A stretch of DNA of 64,000 nucleotides from Pseudoalteromonas xiamenensis (lineage in GTDB: Bacteria > Pseudomonadota > Gammaproteobacteria > Enterobacterales > Alteromonadaceae), in the NCBI RefSeq assembly GCF_042431545.1, contig NZ_JBHLYX010000007.1. One strand, written 5' to 3'. The notes below the pieces were generated by a model. That model was not told the origin of the DNA and made no database searches. It saw only the letters and a list, made by a program, of their open reading frames with translations. This document shows, one piece after another, positions 45,481-54,923 of this stretch (position 1 is its first letter; every line of letters starts with the position of its first letter). The translations under genes were made by a program, and so were the position numbers.

Positions 45481-46182
45481 TTAGATTGACTCTAATGCAA
45501 TCTTAACCATCTCATTAAATGTACTTTGACGTTCTTCAGCTGGTGTTGCTTCGCCTGTAATTACGTGGTCGCTTACAGTAAACAAAGCCATTGCTTTGGC
45601 ACCATATTCAGCTGCGACACCGTAAAGGCCCGCCGTTTCCATATCTACAGCCATAACGCCTAGTTTATCTAGTTGTTGGTAGAACGAGCCATCAGCTTGA
45701 TAGAAAGTGTCCGTTGTAAACACGTTACCTACTTTCGCCTCAATACCTAAACGACGCGCTGCGTTCACGCCATTTTCAAGCAAACCGAAGTCGGCAATGG
45801 CTGCAAAATCGTAACCACGAACACGTGCGCGGTTTACGTTCGAATCCGTGCTTGCACCTTGTGCGAAGATAACGTCACGAATTTTAACGTCTTGGCTAAT
45901 ACCACCACATGTGCCGATGCGGATAAGGTTTTTAACGCCATACGTTGCAATGAGTTCACGAGCATAGATAGACATTGATGGAATACCCATACCTGAACCC
46001 ATCAAGCTCACTGGCTTACCATTGTAGGTACCTGTAAAACCAAACATGTTGCGTACGCCGGTCACTTGACGAGCATCTTCCAAAAAGTTCTCCGCAATAT
46101 ATTTCGCGCGTAATGGATCACCAGGCATCAATACTGTTTCAGCAAAATCACCTAGATTCGCGTTAATATGAGGCGTACTCAT
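45481..46182 (-). CDS. deoD: purine-nucleoside phosphorylase
   Basis: The protein has 233 residues, like the hexameric bacterial DeoD. Signatures are VLMPGDPLRAKYIAE, GSGMGIPSMSIYA, RIGTCGG, VDMETAGLYGVA and TVSDHVITGE. It splits purine nucleosides with phosphate to base and (deoxy)ribose-1-phosphate, which DeoB then converts. It is 16 bases downstream of deoB, in one operon, with AAAGGAAA before its ATG. Confidence 0.96.
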   Translation of the reverse strand: MSTPHINANLGDFAETVLMPGDPLRAKYIAENFLEDARQVTGVRNMFGFTGTYNGKPVSLMGSGMGIPSMSIYARELIATYGVKNLIRIGTCGGISQDVKIRDVIFAQGASTDSNVNRARVRGYDFAAIADFGLLENGVNAARRLGIEAKVGNVFTTDTFYQADGSFYQQLDKLGVMAVDMETAGLYGVAAEYGAKAMALFTVSDHVITGEATPAEERQSTFNEMVKIALESI

Positions 46183-46198
46183 TGTTCGTTTCCTTTAA

Positions 46199-47413
46199 TT
46201 AAGCTTTCTTTAGTAAAGGTGCAAAACCTTCACCGTATTCAAGCGCAGATAAATTAAACCACTGGGCAAGGGTTTGACCTATGTCTGCAAATGTTTCTCT
46301 TTCACCGAGTGCTACTGGCTGCATCCCTTTCACATAGGCCACTACTGGTACGTACTCTCGAGTGTGATCTGTACCAGCCGCCGTTGGGTCGCAACCGTGG
46401 TCAGCAGTAATAATGAGTAGATCATCATCTCTCATCTTGCCAAGTATAGCCGGTAAATAGTCATCGAACGTTTTTAATGCTTCGGCATAACCTACAGCAT
46501 TACGGCGGTGACCGAATTTTTCATCAAAATCAACAAGGTTTGTAAATATGATGGCATTGTCTGTAATCAAGTCCATCACTTCACTGGTTTTCGCAAGTAA
46601 GTTTTCGAGACCCGGCGCCTTGAACTTTTGCGTAATCCCTTGATGAGCATAGATATCGGAAATCTTTCCGATACTAACTACTTCGCCACCGGCTTCTGCC
46701 AGTTTATCCAACACGGTAGGTGCAGGAGGCAATACTGAGAAATCTCGGCGATTGCCTGTACGTGCGAAGTCCGCTTTGCTCGAACCTAAAAAAGGCCGCG
46801 CTATCACTCGTCCTATATTTAAATCATCAAGCAGCGCCCGTGCGATTTCGCATACTTGATAAAGTTTTTCCAGTCCGAATGTTTCTTCATGCGCGGCCAC
46901 TTGAAAAACGCTATCAACAGAGGTGTAGCAAATAGGCATGCCTGTTTTTACATGCTCCTCACCTAGCTGTTCTAGAATTGTTGTACCTGATGCATGACAA
47001 TTTCCTAAGATCCCAGGAATGCCTGCTCGTTTACACAATTCGTCAACGAATTCTTGTGGGAAACAAGGTGTCGTGTTGGGGAAATACCCCCAATCAAACA
47101 GTACTGGTACACCTGCCATTTCCCAATGACCTGATGGTGTATCTTTACCGCTTGAGAGCTCTTTCGCGTAGCCATACGCTCCGATTGGCGCTTGTCTATC
47201 TGAAATCTCACACGTTTCTTTTCCAGCAGCTTCACATGCATCCATCAAACCTAAACGGCTTAAATTTGGCAGCGAAAGTGCGACTTGTTTCTCTGATTTA
47301 TACGCAGCTAATAAATGAGCAAGTGTATTGGCACCTACGTCACCAAACTGTTCGGCATCTGGTGCAGCCCCTATACCCAAGCTGTCCGCCATTAGAATGA
47401 TTGCTCTAGCCAT
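46199..47413 (-). CDS. deoB: phosphopentomutase
   Basis: The protein has 404 residues, close to the E. coli enzyme (407). Alkaline-phosphatase superfamily metal motifs are present: IILMADSLGIG with the Asp ligand, SGKDTPSGHWEM with the phospho-threonine, DFDEKFGHRRN and TADHGCDPT. It interconverts (deoxy)ribose 1- and 5-phosphates. It is the first gene of the deoB-deoD operon and is divergent from udk-nupC. A bifunctional control region lies upstream. Confidence 0.96.
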   Translation of the reverse strand: MARAIILMADSLGIGAAPDAEQFGDVGANTLAHLLAAYKSEKQVALSLPNLSRLGLMDACEAAGKETCEISDRQAPIGAYGYAKELSSGKDTPSGHWEMAGVPVLFDWGYFPNTTPCFPQEFVDELCKRAGIPGILGNCHASGTTILEQLGEEHVKTGMPICYTSVDSVFQVAAHEETFGLEKLYQVCEIARALLDDLNIGRVIARPFLGSSKADFARTGNRRDFSVLPPAPTVLDKLAEAGGEVVSIGKISDIYAHQGITQKFKAPGLENLLAKTSEVMDLITDNAIIFTNLVDFDEKFGHRRNAVGYAEALKTFDDYLPAILGKMRDDDLLIITADHGCDPTAAGTDHTREYVPVVAYVKGMQPVALGERETFADIGQTLAQWFNLSALEYGEGFAPLLKKA

Positions 47414-47501
47414 ACCTTACCTCTTGCTGCGAATTCAGTGTTCAGTCTTTTCACTGTAACTCCGATGTTGGATACTTTATTGATACGTAAATTTATCGTA
47501 C

Positions 47502-47515
47502 AGGACATAAGTCCT
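47502..47515. promoter_or_regulatory. candidate operator, copy A
   Basis: AGGAC-ATAA-GTCCT is a five-bp dyad with a four-base centre in the shared deoB/udk region. The 13-base core GGACATAAGTCCT is identical to copy B, 72 bp away. Confidence 0.55.
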
Positions 47516-47574
47516 CCGTAATAAAAGCATAATAAAATTCAATTAACCCTTGTACCTAGTGATTTGTCCACAGC

Positions 47575-47587
47575 GGACATAAGTCCT
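47575..47587. promoter_or_regulatory. candidate operator, copy B
   Basis: This is GGACATAAGTCCT in the same orientation as copy A, 72 bp (about seven helical turns) away. Two in-phase copies between divergent operons suggest a looping repressor for nucleoside genes; the regulator is not identified. Confidence 0.55.
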
Positions 47588-47659
47588 GTTTCACATCAAA
47601 TAAACTCGTTAAATTTGCTCCCTAAGCGAGGCAAAAGAGATTATTCGTGTCTTTTTTGT

Positions 47660-47681
47660 TATTGTGATCTCCATCAAGAAC
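47660..47681 (+). promoter_or_regulatory. candidate CRP site before udk-nupC
   Basis: TGTGATCTCCATCAAG has a perfect left half (TGTGA) and a right half TCAAG against TCACA, with the normal six-base centre. CRP control of nucleoside uptake is well known. It lies 22-43 bases before the udk start. Confidence 0.4.
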
Positions 47682-47702
47682 AACTGCTGGGTGTGAACTT
47701 TA

Positions 47703-48332
47703 GTGACACGAACTATTATAGCCATAGCTGGCGCTTCTGCGTCGGGCAAATCCTTGTTTAGTCAAACGATCTACAATGAACTAGTTGCGGAGCTGGAATC
47801 AGGCGCAATTGCCGTTATTGAAGAAGATGCCTATTATAAAGATCAGTCGCATCTGCCGTTTGAACATCGTACTCAAACGAATTACGACCATCCCGATGCA
47901 TTCGAGCATGATTTGCTGCGTCAGCACCTAGAACAGCTGCGTTTAGGTCAATCCGTTGAAGTACCAACGTATGACTATACTCAGCACACGCGCAGTAACA
48001 AGACACGTACAGTAAACCCGGCAAAAATTTTAATTGTCGAGGGCATTCTGTTATTAAGTGATCCTGCGTTGAGTGAAGTGTTCGACATAAAAGTATTTAT
48101 TGATACGCCTTTAGACATCTGTCTTCTACGTCGAATGCAGCGAGACATTGAGCAGCGAGGGCGCAGTATTGCATCTGTGGTTGATCAATATCAGGCAACA
48201 GTACGCCCGATGTTTTATCAATTTATTGAGCCTTCAAAGCATAATGCTGACCTGGTCGTAACCCGTGGTGGTATGAATCGCGTTGCGATTGATATTATTA
48301 AAAGTAAAATAAAATATTTACTGCAAGAATAA
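47703..48332 (+). CDS. udk: uridine/cytidine kinase
   Basis: The protein has 209 residues. Walker A is IAGASASGKS near the N-terminus. It also has IEEDAYYKDQSHL, TNYDHPDAFEHDLL, VEGILLLSDP, DTPLDICLLRR and RDIEQRGRS, all typical of uridine kinase. It phosphorylates uridine and cytidine to UMP and CMP. The start is a GTG with only a weak ribosome site. It is 17 bases upstream of nupC and transcribed with it. Confidence 0.95.
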   Translation: MTRTIIAIAGASASGKSLFSQTIYNELVAELESGAIAVIEEDAYYKDQSHLPFEHRTQTNYDHPDAFEHDLLRQHLEQLRLGQSVEVPTYDYTQHTRSNKTRTVNPAKILIVEGILLLSDPALSEVFDIKVFIDTPLDICLLRRMQRDIEQRGRSIASVVDQYQATVRPMFYQFIEPSKHNADLVVTRGGMNRVAIDIIKSKIKYLLQE

Positions 48333-48349
48333 AACGGGAACTATTCAGC

Positions 48350-49573
48350 ATGACAACAATAATGAGCCTAGTGGGCATGGCAGTGCTCCTTGGCATCGCT
48401 TTTACGGCGTCCACAAATCGTAAAGCGATTAACCTACGCACCGTCGGTGGTGCGTTTTTAATGCAAGTATTTATCGGTGGCTTTGTCCTCTTTTTTGAAG
48501 CCGGTAAAAACACACTTGCAGCAATGTCGAGTGGTGTTTCAGCCGTAATCGGTTATGCCAACGACGGTATCGGATTCTTGTTTGGCGCTTTGAGCAAACA
48601 AGATGCGTTAGGATTTATTTTCGCGGTACAAGTTTTACCTGTCATTGTGTTCTTCTCAGCGTTAGTCGCTGTGTTGTATCACTTGGGAATTATGAATTGG
48701 ATAATCAAAATTCTCGGTGGCGGATTGCAAAAATTATTGAATACGTCTCGTCCAGAGTCACTTTCAGCGACAGCGAATATCTTTGTTGGTCAAACTGAAG
48801 CGCCTTTAATTGTAAAGCCGTTTATTCCAACAATGACTAAGTCTGAACTTTTCGCCGTAATGGTGGGAGGTTTAGCAACGGTAGCGGGTTCTGTTATGGC
48901 AGGCTACGTCACAATTGGTGTTGAACTTAAATACCTCATTGCGGCAAGTTTTATGGCAGCACCAGGTGGTTTCTTAATGGCAAAAATGATTGTGCCAGAA
49001 ACGGAGAAACCAAAAGAGAATTTAGCGGAAGTCGATAGCGGTGACGACAAACCCGTCAATGTTATCGATGCAGCAGCAGCAGGGGCTTCAAGTGGTATGC
49101 ACCTTGCGTTAAATGTTGGCGCAATGTTACTTGCATTCGTCGCACTTATCGCACTGCTAAATGGCATGTTAGGTGGTATTGGTGGTTGGTTTGGACACCC
49201 AACACTAACATTGCAAGAAATTTTAGGGTACGTTTTTGCTCCAGTCGCTTGGGTCATCGGCGTTCCATGGTCAGAAGCCCAGATTGCTGGTAGCTTCATC
49301 GGCCAAAAACTAGTAGTTAACGAGTTTGTTGCCTACTTAGACTTTATTAATTATCGCGATACGTTAAGCGAGCACACACAAGCGATTGTCACATTCGCGT
49401 TATGTGGATTTGCTAACTTATCATCGATAGCTATTTTACTAGGCGGACTGGGCGGTATGGCGCCAAGTCGTAGAAAGGATATCGCACGCTTAGGGCTCAG
49501 AGCAGTGTTGGCAGGGTCAATGGCTAACCTCATGAGTGCCGCAATTGCAGGTTTCTTCCTCTCGCTAGCTTAG
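48350..49573 (+). CDS. nupC: concentrative nucleoside transporter
   Basis: The protein has 407 residues with multiple membrane helices. It belongs to the CNT family: GLFLF-type core is seen in NIFVGQTEAPLIVKP and VGGLATVAGSVMAGYV (the nucleoside-binding hairpin), and FALCGFANLSSIAI near the end. It imports nucleosides with Na+ or H+; the Na site residues could not be assigned by eye. It forms an operon with udk and completes the nucleoside scavenging locus with deoB-deoD. Confidence 0.94.
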   Translation: MTTIMSLVGMAVLLGIAFTASTNRKAINLRTVGGAFLMQVFIGGFVLFFEAGKNTLAAMSSGVSAVIGYANDGIGFLFGALSKQDALGFIFAVQVLPVIVFFSALVAVLYHLGIMNWIIKILGGGLQKLLNTSRPESLSATANIFVGQTEAPLIVKPFIPTMTKSELFAVMVGGLATVAGSVMAGYVTIGVELKYLIAASFMAAPGGFLMAKMIVPETEKPKENLAEVDSGDDKPVNVIDAAAAGASSGMHLALNVGAMLLAFVALIALLNGMLGGIGGWFGHPTLTLQEILGYVFAPVAWVIGVPWSEAQIAGSFIGQKLVVNEFVAYLDFINYRDTLSEHTQAIVTFALCGFANLSSIAILLGGLGGMAPSRRKDIARLGLRAVLAGSMANLMSAAIAGFFLSLA

Positions 49574-49899
49574 AAACTTAACGAGATAAGCCACGTAGTT
49601 GCAAAACAATTGGTTGGTTGCTTTAAGGGGTTAAAGTGACCACACTAACTTGAACGATACTTCACCAAAGGGCCGCAAGGCCCTTTTATCGTTTCTGCAC
49701 TGTGAACATTCTTTTTTTATTGATTTGTTGTGCCACCGCTTTCACATAAGCTCTAATTGCAGAACCCCCGAATCAACTCACCTACTCCACACCGACTTGT
49801 TTGACCCCCTAAAAGACACGTAAAATAACGTGCCATCCGACATAGAACTTGGGAATAAAGCACCTAAAGCCCAATTCATAGCGCGACCAAAGGACAGAC
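49574..49899. other. intergenic region with nupC terminator
   Basis: The first 114 bases hold the nupC terminator. The rest (49688-49899) has no gene of note. It should contain the promoter for the hydrolase gene at 49900; I could not choose one. Confidence 0.5.
49667..49687 (+). terminator. intrinsic terminator after nupC
   Basis: AAAGGGCC and GGCCCTTT form a perfect stem with a GCAA tetraloop and run into T4. Confidence 0.9.
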
Positions 49900-50421
49900 A
49901 TGAATTACATTATTTTATCGGACATACATGGTGACACGAGTTACTTGAGACAATTTGGAGAAAGATTGCAAGGTCGGGTTGAGTATCTCACCCCCTATTC
50001 GCGAATTGATTTGAACACCAAACTACCATCAGAATCCCAATACGAATTTTTTAAACGTGTTTCCTCTTTAGATGTTTACTTTGAAGCAGCATTAAACAAA
50101 TTAAAACAAAGTCACAGTCCAGTTAGCGTAATTGGATTTAGTGTCGGTGCGACAGTGGCTTGGCGTTTAGCAGCGCTAGACCTGCCTACATTGAATCAGT
50201 GCATTGGTGTGTTTGGTTCGAGAATTCGAGATTACCTTTACATTAAACCGGTAAAGCCCACCATTCTCCTCTTCTCAAACGAAGAACATTATTTTTCTAC
50301 CGATGTTTTTGAGTCTAACTTGGTTAAAAAGTTACAACTTGCAATGCCACATGACGACATCAAAACTATTGCCGACGACGGTATTTTATCAAAAACCATC
50401 TTTAGCGTTGTAAAACGTTAA
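49900..50421 (+). CDS. small alpha/beta hydrolase, dienelactone-hydrolase-like
   Basis: The protein has 173 residues. It opens YIILSDIHGDT, which is the DLH family strand and loop (usually SDIFG), and has the nucleophile elbow GFSVGATVAWRL with a Ser in place of the Cys of true dienelactone hydrolases. LLFSNEEHYFS could carry the Asp/Glu and His acid-base positions. It is short for the family (about 230), so cap regions are missing. Despite SDIHGD it is not a metallophosphoesterase: no further metal motif follows. It stands alone and ends with a shared hairpin. Confidence 0.65.
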   Translation: MNYIILSDIHGDTSYLRQFGERLQGRVEYLTPYSRIDLNTKLPSESQYEFFKRVSSLDVYFEAALNKLKQSHSPVSVIGFSVGATVAWRLAALDLPTLNQCIGVFGSRIRDYLYIKPVKPTILLFSNEEHYFSTDVFESNLVKKLQLAMPHDDIKTIADDGILSKTIFSVVKR

Positions 50422-50435
50422 ACAACAAGGCAAAA

Positions 50436-50460
50436 AAATGGCCACTTTCGGTGGCCATTT
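50436..50460. terminator. bidirectional intrinsic terminator
   Basis: AAATGGCCAC and GTGGCCATTT form a perfect ten-bp stem with a five-base loop, between convergent genes. Confidence 0.85.
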
Positions 50461-50474
50461 CGCGTTTTAAACGA

Positions 50475-50726
50475 CTATTTTTGTAGCTTCGCTTTGGCTT
50501 CTTCTACTTTAGAAAAGTCCAATCCAAGTTCGTTAACGGCATCTTTGATGAGTGCCGGGTTTTGCATCACCATCATCATCAACTGCTGAAGTTTTTCTTG
50601 TGGGATCCCGAGTTGTTGAATAACGCCCATGGCCATCAACGGATTTGCGGTAAGCGTTTCAAACAAAGACTGGATCTGTTCGTCGCTAATGTTGTGCTCT
50701 TTTAAAAGGGCTAAAATTGGGTTCAT
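50475..50726 (-). CDS. DUF2999 family small protein
   Basis: The protein has 83 residues and matches the DUF2999 family found in Vibrio, Shewanella and Pseudoalteromonas. It has MNPILALLKEHNISDEQIQ, the hallmark LTANPLMAMGVIQQLGIPQEKLQQLM repeat and NPALIKDAVNELGLDFSKVE. It is helical and cytosolic; no function is known. It shares a terminator with the hydrolase gene, and lies upstream (in transcription order) of nothing else. Confidence 0.88.
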   Translation of the reverse strand: MNPILALLKEHNISDEQIQSLFETLTANPLMAMGVIQQLGIPQEKLQQLMMMVMQNPALIKDAVNELGLDFSKVEEAKAKLQK

Positions 50727-50802
50727 TTCGATTCCTTTAACTGAAAGCCGACTTCATATGAAGTGAGTTTACCGGCAACCAAAGTAATTGTTATCATCTA
50801 TT

Positions 50803-51687
50803 TTACGATACTCGTTGCCGCCAAGGCAAAAACTGCTGCACTTTCACACCAGTCACAAGCATAACACCCATTATAACTAATACCGCACCGATTAATGTAT
50901 TTGGCCCGATAGGCTCATTTAAGAACATATGACCCCACATAATACCAAACAGTGGAATTAAAAACGTAACCGTAAGAGCTTGTGCAGCGCCCATCAAATC
51001 AATGAGCTTAAAGTACAAAATGTACGCAACTCCAGTACAGATCACACCAAGCGCAATCACCGCCCAAAGTACCGTGTTTGCTTCTGTTGCTGTGGGTATC
51101 GGTTGTACAAATAACACAGGAATAACAAGAAAAGTTGATGCCCAAAGGTTACCGTGTGCATTATCGAAGGCCCCAACTTTGGGCGCAATTTTTGTGTAAT
51201 TTGATGCGATACCATAGCTTAATGTCGCACCAAGTGCAGCCAAGATAGGTAATAGTTCGGAGAAGCTGGGCATACTTTGCAAGTCGACCAACGCAGCAAC
51301 CCCTAACAATCCACACAAACACCCAAGCAACGTGCGTGCACTGATGTCTTGCTTGAGCCAAACTGACGCAACAATAACTCCCCAGAAAGGTGCTGTGGAA
51401 TTTAAGACCGACAACACAGAAGCACTTACGTATTGTGCGGCATAGGCAAATAGCAGAAACGGGAGTGCAGAATTAAAAAGCCCCAGAATTAAATAATGTT
51501 TAGTCAAACCTTTGTGATTAATCGCCCGTCTAGTTATTAATGCAATGATAGTGAGCGTGAACGCAGCAAATAGTACTCGAAGCTCAATTAAGTATGCTGG
51601 ACCGAGACTTGGTACTGCGATTCGCATAAAAAGAAACGAACCACCCCAAATCGCCCCGAGTAAAACAAGAATGATAAATCCTAACAT
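50803..51687 (-). CDS. DMT-superfamily (EamA) transporter
   Basis: The protein has 294 residues with about ten membrane helices in two EamA repeats. The first shows GAIWGGSFLFMRIAVP and RVLFAAFTLT; the second shows GVAYILYFKLIDLMGAAQALTVTFLIPLFGI and LIGAVLVIMGVML. It is an exporter or exchanger of small metabolites in the inner membrane; the substrate is unknown. The neighbours give no clue. Confidence 0.88.
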   Translation of the reverse strand: MLGFIILVLLGAIWGGSFLFMRIAVPSLGPAYLIELRVLFAAFTLTIIALITRRAINHKGLTKHYLILGLFNSALPFLLFAYAAQYVSASVLSVLNSTAPFWGVIVASVWLKQDISARTLLGCLCGLLGVAALVDLQSMPSFSELLPILAALGATLSYGIASNYTKIAPKVGAFDNAHGNLWASTFLVIPVLFVQPIPTATEANTVLWAVIALGVICTGVAYILYFKLIDLMGAAQALTVTFLIPLFGIMWGHMFLNEPIGPNTLIGAVLVIMGVMLVTGVKVQQFLPWRQRVS

Positions 51688-51854
51688 TGTTTACTTATCC
51701 CAAATAATTTCAGCCACACTATGACAGGCATGAGAAATTCAAACAAGCCACTTTTGGCACTTGAAGTGAGGTATCGAAAGAATTGCGAGTTGAACGCATA
51801 GGAGTACAAGCAAAATAAGATGCGATGCAAAGAATAAGCAAGATTAGGCAATCA

Positions 51855-51882
51855 AAAAAGGCACAAATCTATGTGCCTTTTT
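51855..51882. terminator. intrinsic terminator of the RNA methyltransferase gene
   Basis: AAAAAGGCACA and TGTGCCTTTTT form a perfect eleven-bp stem with a six-base loop, on the minus-strand side of the methyltransferase stop. Confidence 0.85.
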
Positions 51883-51913
51883 CATTCTGTATACTTGGTT
51901 TAAGAACCCGATT

Positions 51914-53161
51914 TTACTCAGCGCGCTCAAGCACCGCAGCGTAAAATCCATCACCCTCTGTATTCACGCCAGGTAATAATTTCATTTCTTCAGCAAGCTT
52001 AAAATTCGCATTATTTGCTAAAAAGGCTTCGACTTGTGCACGGTTTTCTTCTGGTAAAATGGAGCACGTAGCATAAACCAACTTTCCACCTACTTTACAC
52101 ATTTGGCTATATCGCTGCAGGATTTCACTCTGCAGTTGAGTCAGCTCGAGTAGTCCTTGTTCAGATAAATTCCATTTTGCATCTGGATTACGTTTAAATA
52201 CACCTGAACCTGTACATGGCACGTCGAGCAATACACGATCGAACTTATCCTTTAGCCTTTTTACTGTCTTACTGTTTTTGATCACGCGAGTTTCAATCAT
52301 GTGAATGCCGGCACGTTTGGCTCTTTTTTTCAGCGTTTGTAACTTATGCTCGTGTATGTCCATTGCAAGAACATACCCTTTATTATTCATCAGAGCGGCT
52401 AAATGCAAGCTTTTACCACCCGAACCGCTACACGCATCAACCACGCGCAGGCCCGGACGAACGTCTAGTAATGGCGCAATACGTTGTGAACCTACATCTT
52501 GCATCTCAAACCAACCGTCTTGGAAGGCTTTAGTTTTGAAGATATTCGCACCTGAATCTACGAGTAATGCATCATCGCCCTCAAGCGTTGTTTGCGTGCG
52601 CTCTAATTCCAACTTTTGTTGTAACTCAACTGCAGAGCCTTTCAACGTGTTACAACGCAAATAGGTATTTGGACGAGAGTTCATCGCTTTTGCGATAGCT
52701 GGCCACTTTTCTCCATATTCCGCTTTTGCTTTTTCATGAAGCCATTCAGGGTAACTCAAAAACGCAGATTCACTGGCATCTGCTAAATTTGCTTCAATTC
52801 GCTCTACCGTGATGTCTTCAACTTCATCGTAATCTGGCAATGCTTTACCATTCAAAAGCTGAAAAGCAGCCCACATAGCCCAAAGTGAATTTGAGCCAAC
52901 GGCGGCTTCTAATTTGCGCTTTTGCGACAACATTCCATAACACGTCGTAACGTACTCACCTCGCTCCGCACCATTCCATTCAGGATGATTTCTAAGCGTA
53001 GTTTCAATCAGTTTATCTGCGTAAATTTGGTCGGATTCAACGGTAGCAAGTGTCGATAGGATTTGCTCGATTAAGTAGCGATTTGACAATGTGGGACTCT
53101 CTGGCGTAGTGCAAAGTGTAAATTGTATATCGCCTCCCAGAAACCGCAAAGTGGTTTTCAC
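51914..53161 (-). CDS. RsmB/NOP-family RNA m5C methyltransferase
   Basis: The protein has 415 residues. The SAM motif is DACSGSGGK (242-250), with the catalytic pair Cys316 in DVPCTGSG and Cys366 in ATCSILPEEN, as in two-cysteine 5-methylcytosine methyltransferases. An N-terminal NusB-like or PUA-type region (about 25-160) precedes it. It most likely modifies rRNA. It is shorter than RsmB (429) and differs at the N-terminus, so I give no symbol. Confidence 0.85.
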   Translation of the reverse strand: MKTTLRFLGGDIQFTLCTTPESPTLSNRYLIEQILSTLATVESDQIYADKLIETTLRNHPEWNGAERGEYVTTCYGMLSQKRKLEAAVGSNSLWAMWAAFQLLNGKALPDYDEVEDITVERIEANLADASESAFLSYPEWLHEKAKAEYGEKWPAIAKAMNSRPNTYLRCNTLKGSAVELQQKLELERTQTTLEGDDALLVDSGANIFKTKAFQDGWFEMQDVGSQRIAPLLDVRPGLRVVDACSGSGGKSLHLAALMNNKGYVLAMDIHEHKLQTLKKRAKRAGIHMIETRVIKNSKTVKRLKDKFDRVLLDVPCTGSGVFKRNPDAKWNLSEQGLLELTQLQSEILQRYSQMCKVGGKLVYATCSILPEENRAQVEAFLANNANFKLAEEMKLLPGVNTEGDGFYAAVLERAE

Positions 53162-53220
53162 ATTTTGAGCAATTCAATACATACACAGAACATATTATGT
53201 TGCCTGCCCGCGCAACCTTG

Positions 53221-53250
53221 AGAAGCCAAAGCTCCTTTGCTTTGGCTTCT
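53221..53250. terminator. hairpin after the GH19 chitinase gene
   Basis: AGAAGCCAAAG and CTTTGGCTTCT form an eleven-bp stem with an eight-base loop. There is no T-run on the minus strand, so it may be an end-stabilising structure. Confidence 0.6.
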
Positions 53251-53274
53251 CACGCATTTCTTAAGTTAACTCAC

Positions 53275-54720
53275 TTATTCAGCAACCACTTCCCAAGGAC
53301 CCCATTGCACTCCAGGTTGCTCACCTTTCGTCCACCACTTTGCTTGGAACAGTTGATTGTTAAAACTAACTTTGTCGCCTTTTGAATAGGCTTTTTCAGC
53401 GTTCCACGCGGCAACACCACCAACAGGAGGCTCTTCTTTTGGCGGCTTGATGCTGTCCACCACCGTTACCGTTGGCCAGTTCGCATGAGATTTATAGAAG
53501 TTGGTGACACATTTTTCGTAGTCCCCTGGGACTAACGCAGAATATGCCGTTTGATAGCCCACAAGTTTACACTCAAAGGAATAACCTCCTGGACGATCAG
53601 CATAATAACCCCAATCCCCTTCCCAGTTTGTGTAAAGCACGTCCGTAGCACCATTCAAGTTTAAACTACCGTAGGGTGTTTGTTGCCAACACGTGTTTTC
53701 CTCATCTGTTTCGATTGGGATAGCGTAGTAATTCGCCAGTCCTTCCCAATACCTAATGCGATTTACTGGCTGGCCTTTTGTGCGATTTTGTTCGCCACAT
53801 TCGATGCCACCATTGATAATGTTGATTGTAGTGCCGAATCCGTACCCAATGTTTGCATTCAGTTCGCGAGCCGAAGGCACCCAAGTGCGGTCAATAACGT
53901 GTAACATTGCGGGCTTTGGTGCTTGAGGTGTTAAGAAAAACCAAATAGCAGAAGCCAAATTGAGCCATGAATCCGCAACTAGCCCAGGATTGTTCAATAG
54001 CACCGTCGCATCGCCATCGAACATCGCTTCAGAAAATGCACCGTAGTTAAAATGATAAGACAATTGCTTCGCACCACGACCAAAATATCCTTCCCCGGCT
54101 TTGCATGGCCAGCGGCGATTTTGCCAATCATCTTGACCACAACCTGTCGTGTACCCTGCTTGGCCCTCTTTCCAACCCATTTCACGCACATGCACTAACG
54201 CTTGTTGCCACTCTTCCAAACCTTGTGGATTATCAGACACGTTATCTTTTGCAATGTGACCCCCAGTCTCCTGCGAGAAGTGTGCAAACGCCGTGACGAT
54301 AGATTTCTTACAAATTGCGTCTGCATTACGTCCATCGGTATAGTCGCCACAAAATGCAGGAAACTTACCTACAGCTTTTAAAAAGCGCTCATAGGTGTAT
54401 TCGGGTGCCGCCATTTGTGTTAAGAAATCCCATTCCATTTGACCAAATACACGTTCCACTCGCTTAACGTTTGCCGGATTGGTTGAAGCACCAATTGTTA
54501 TTTGATCAACAACCGCATTACTTGCTGTTTTTAATGCATTGGCCCAAACCGCGTACATAGGGTTGAGGGTTTTATCTTTTTCAGCTTGTTGCACTTCTTC
54601 TCGAGAAAGTAAGTAAGCGCCCGCATTATCTGGATCTGGTTGAGGATGCATTGCAAGTGCTTGAAAGCTCCCGCAAAGTAACGACGATGCAACTAGCATC
54701 GATAGTTTCGTCTTTATCAT
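53275..54720 (-). CDS. GH19 chitinase with CBM5/12
   Basis: The protein has 481 residues with a signal peptide (SMLVASSLLCGSFQALA). The GH19 lysozyme-like fold (about 60-400) has AFAHFSQETGGH with the likely acid Glu151, the second Glu near 180 (HVREMGW), GYFGRGAKQLSYHFNYG, and FFLTPQ with INIINGGIECG. After a Pro-rich linker comes a CBM5/12 (about 435-481, AKWWTKGEQPG). GH19 enzymes are inverting endo-chitinases, complementary to the retaining GH18 pair. It is more than 30 kb from the GH18 cluster and is monocistronic. Confidence 0.92.
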   Translation of the reverse strand: MIKTKLSMLVASSLLCGSFQALAMHPQPDPDNAGAYLLSREEVQQAEKDKTLNPMYAVWANALKTASNAVVDQITIGASTNPANVKRVERVFGQMEWDFLTQMAAPEYTYERFLKAVGKFPAFCGDYTDGRNADAICKKSIVTAFAHFSQETGGHIAKDNVSDNPQGLEEWQQALVHVREMGWKEGQAGYTTGCGQDDWQNRRWPCKAGEGYFGRGAKQLSYHFNYGAFSEAMFDGDATVLLNNPGLVADSWLNLASAIWFFLTPQAPKPAMLHVIDRTWVPSARELNANIGYGFGTTINIINGGIECGEQNRTKGQPVNRIRYWEGLANYYAIPIETDEENTCWQQTPYGSLNLNGATDVLYTNWEGDWGYYADRPGGYSFECKLVGYQTAYSALVPGDYEKCVTNFYKSHANWPTVTVVDSIKPPKEEPPVGGVAAWNAEKAYSKGDKVSFNNQLFQAKWWTKGEQPGVQWGPWEVVAE

Positions 54721-54923
54721 TTTGTCTTTTTCCTTACATGTTGTTTTTGAGTATTTATTATTACAATCGATTCACATTATTAACTTTATGACATCGCTGT
54801 CAAATCCAACCAGTTCAGGTACAGACCTAAAATCAGCAATAAATTAGTACCCATTTAAGGTTAACTGAATGATTTGTATTAAAAATAAGAGTAAGGTTGG
54901 GATGGGTTAAAGAGGAAAAAATA

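Noticed and set aside
46978..47400. 140-codon frame antisense to deoB
   Set aside because: Shadow of the DeoB coding frame.
49900..50421. Metallophosphoesterase from SDIHGD
   Set aside because: No further metal motifs follow; GFSVGAT and the overall layout fit a dienelactone-hydrolase fold.
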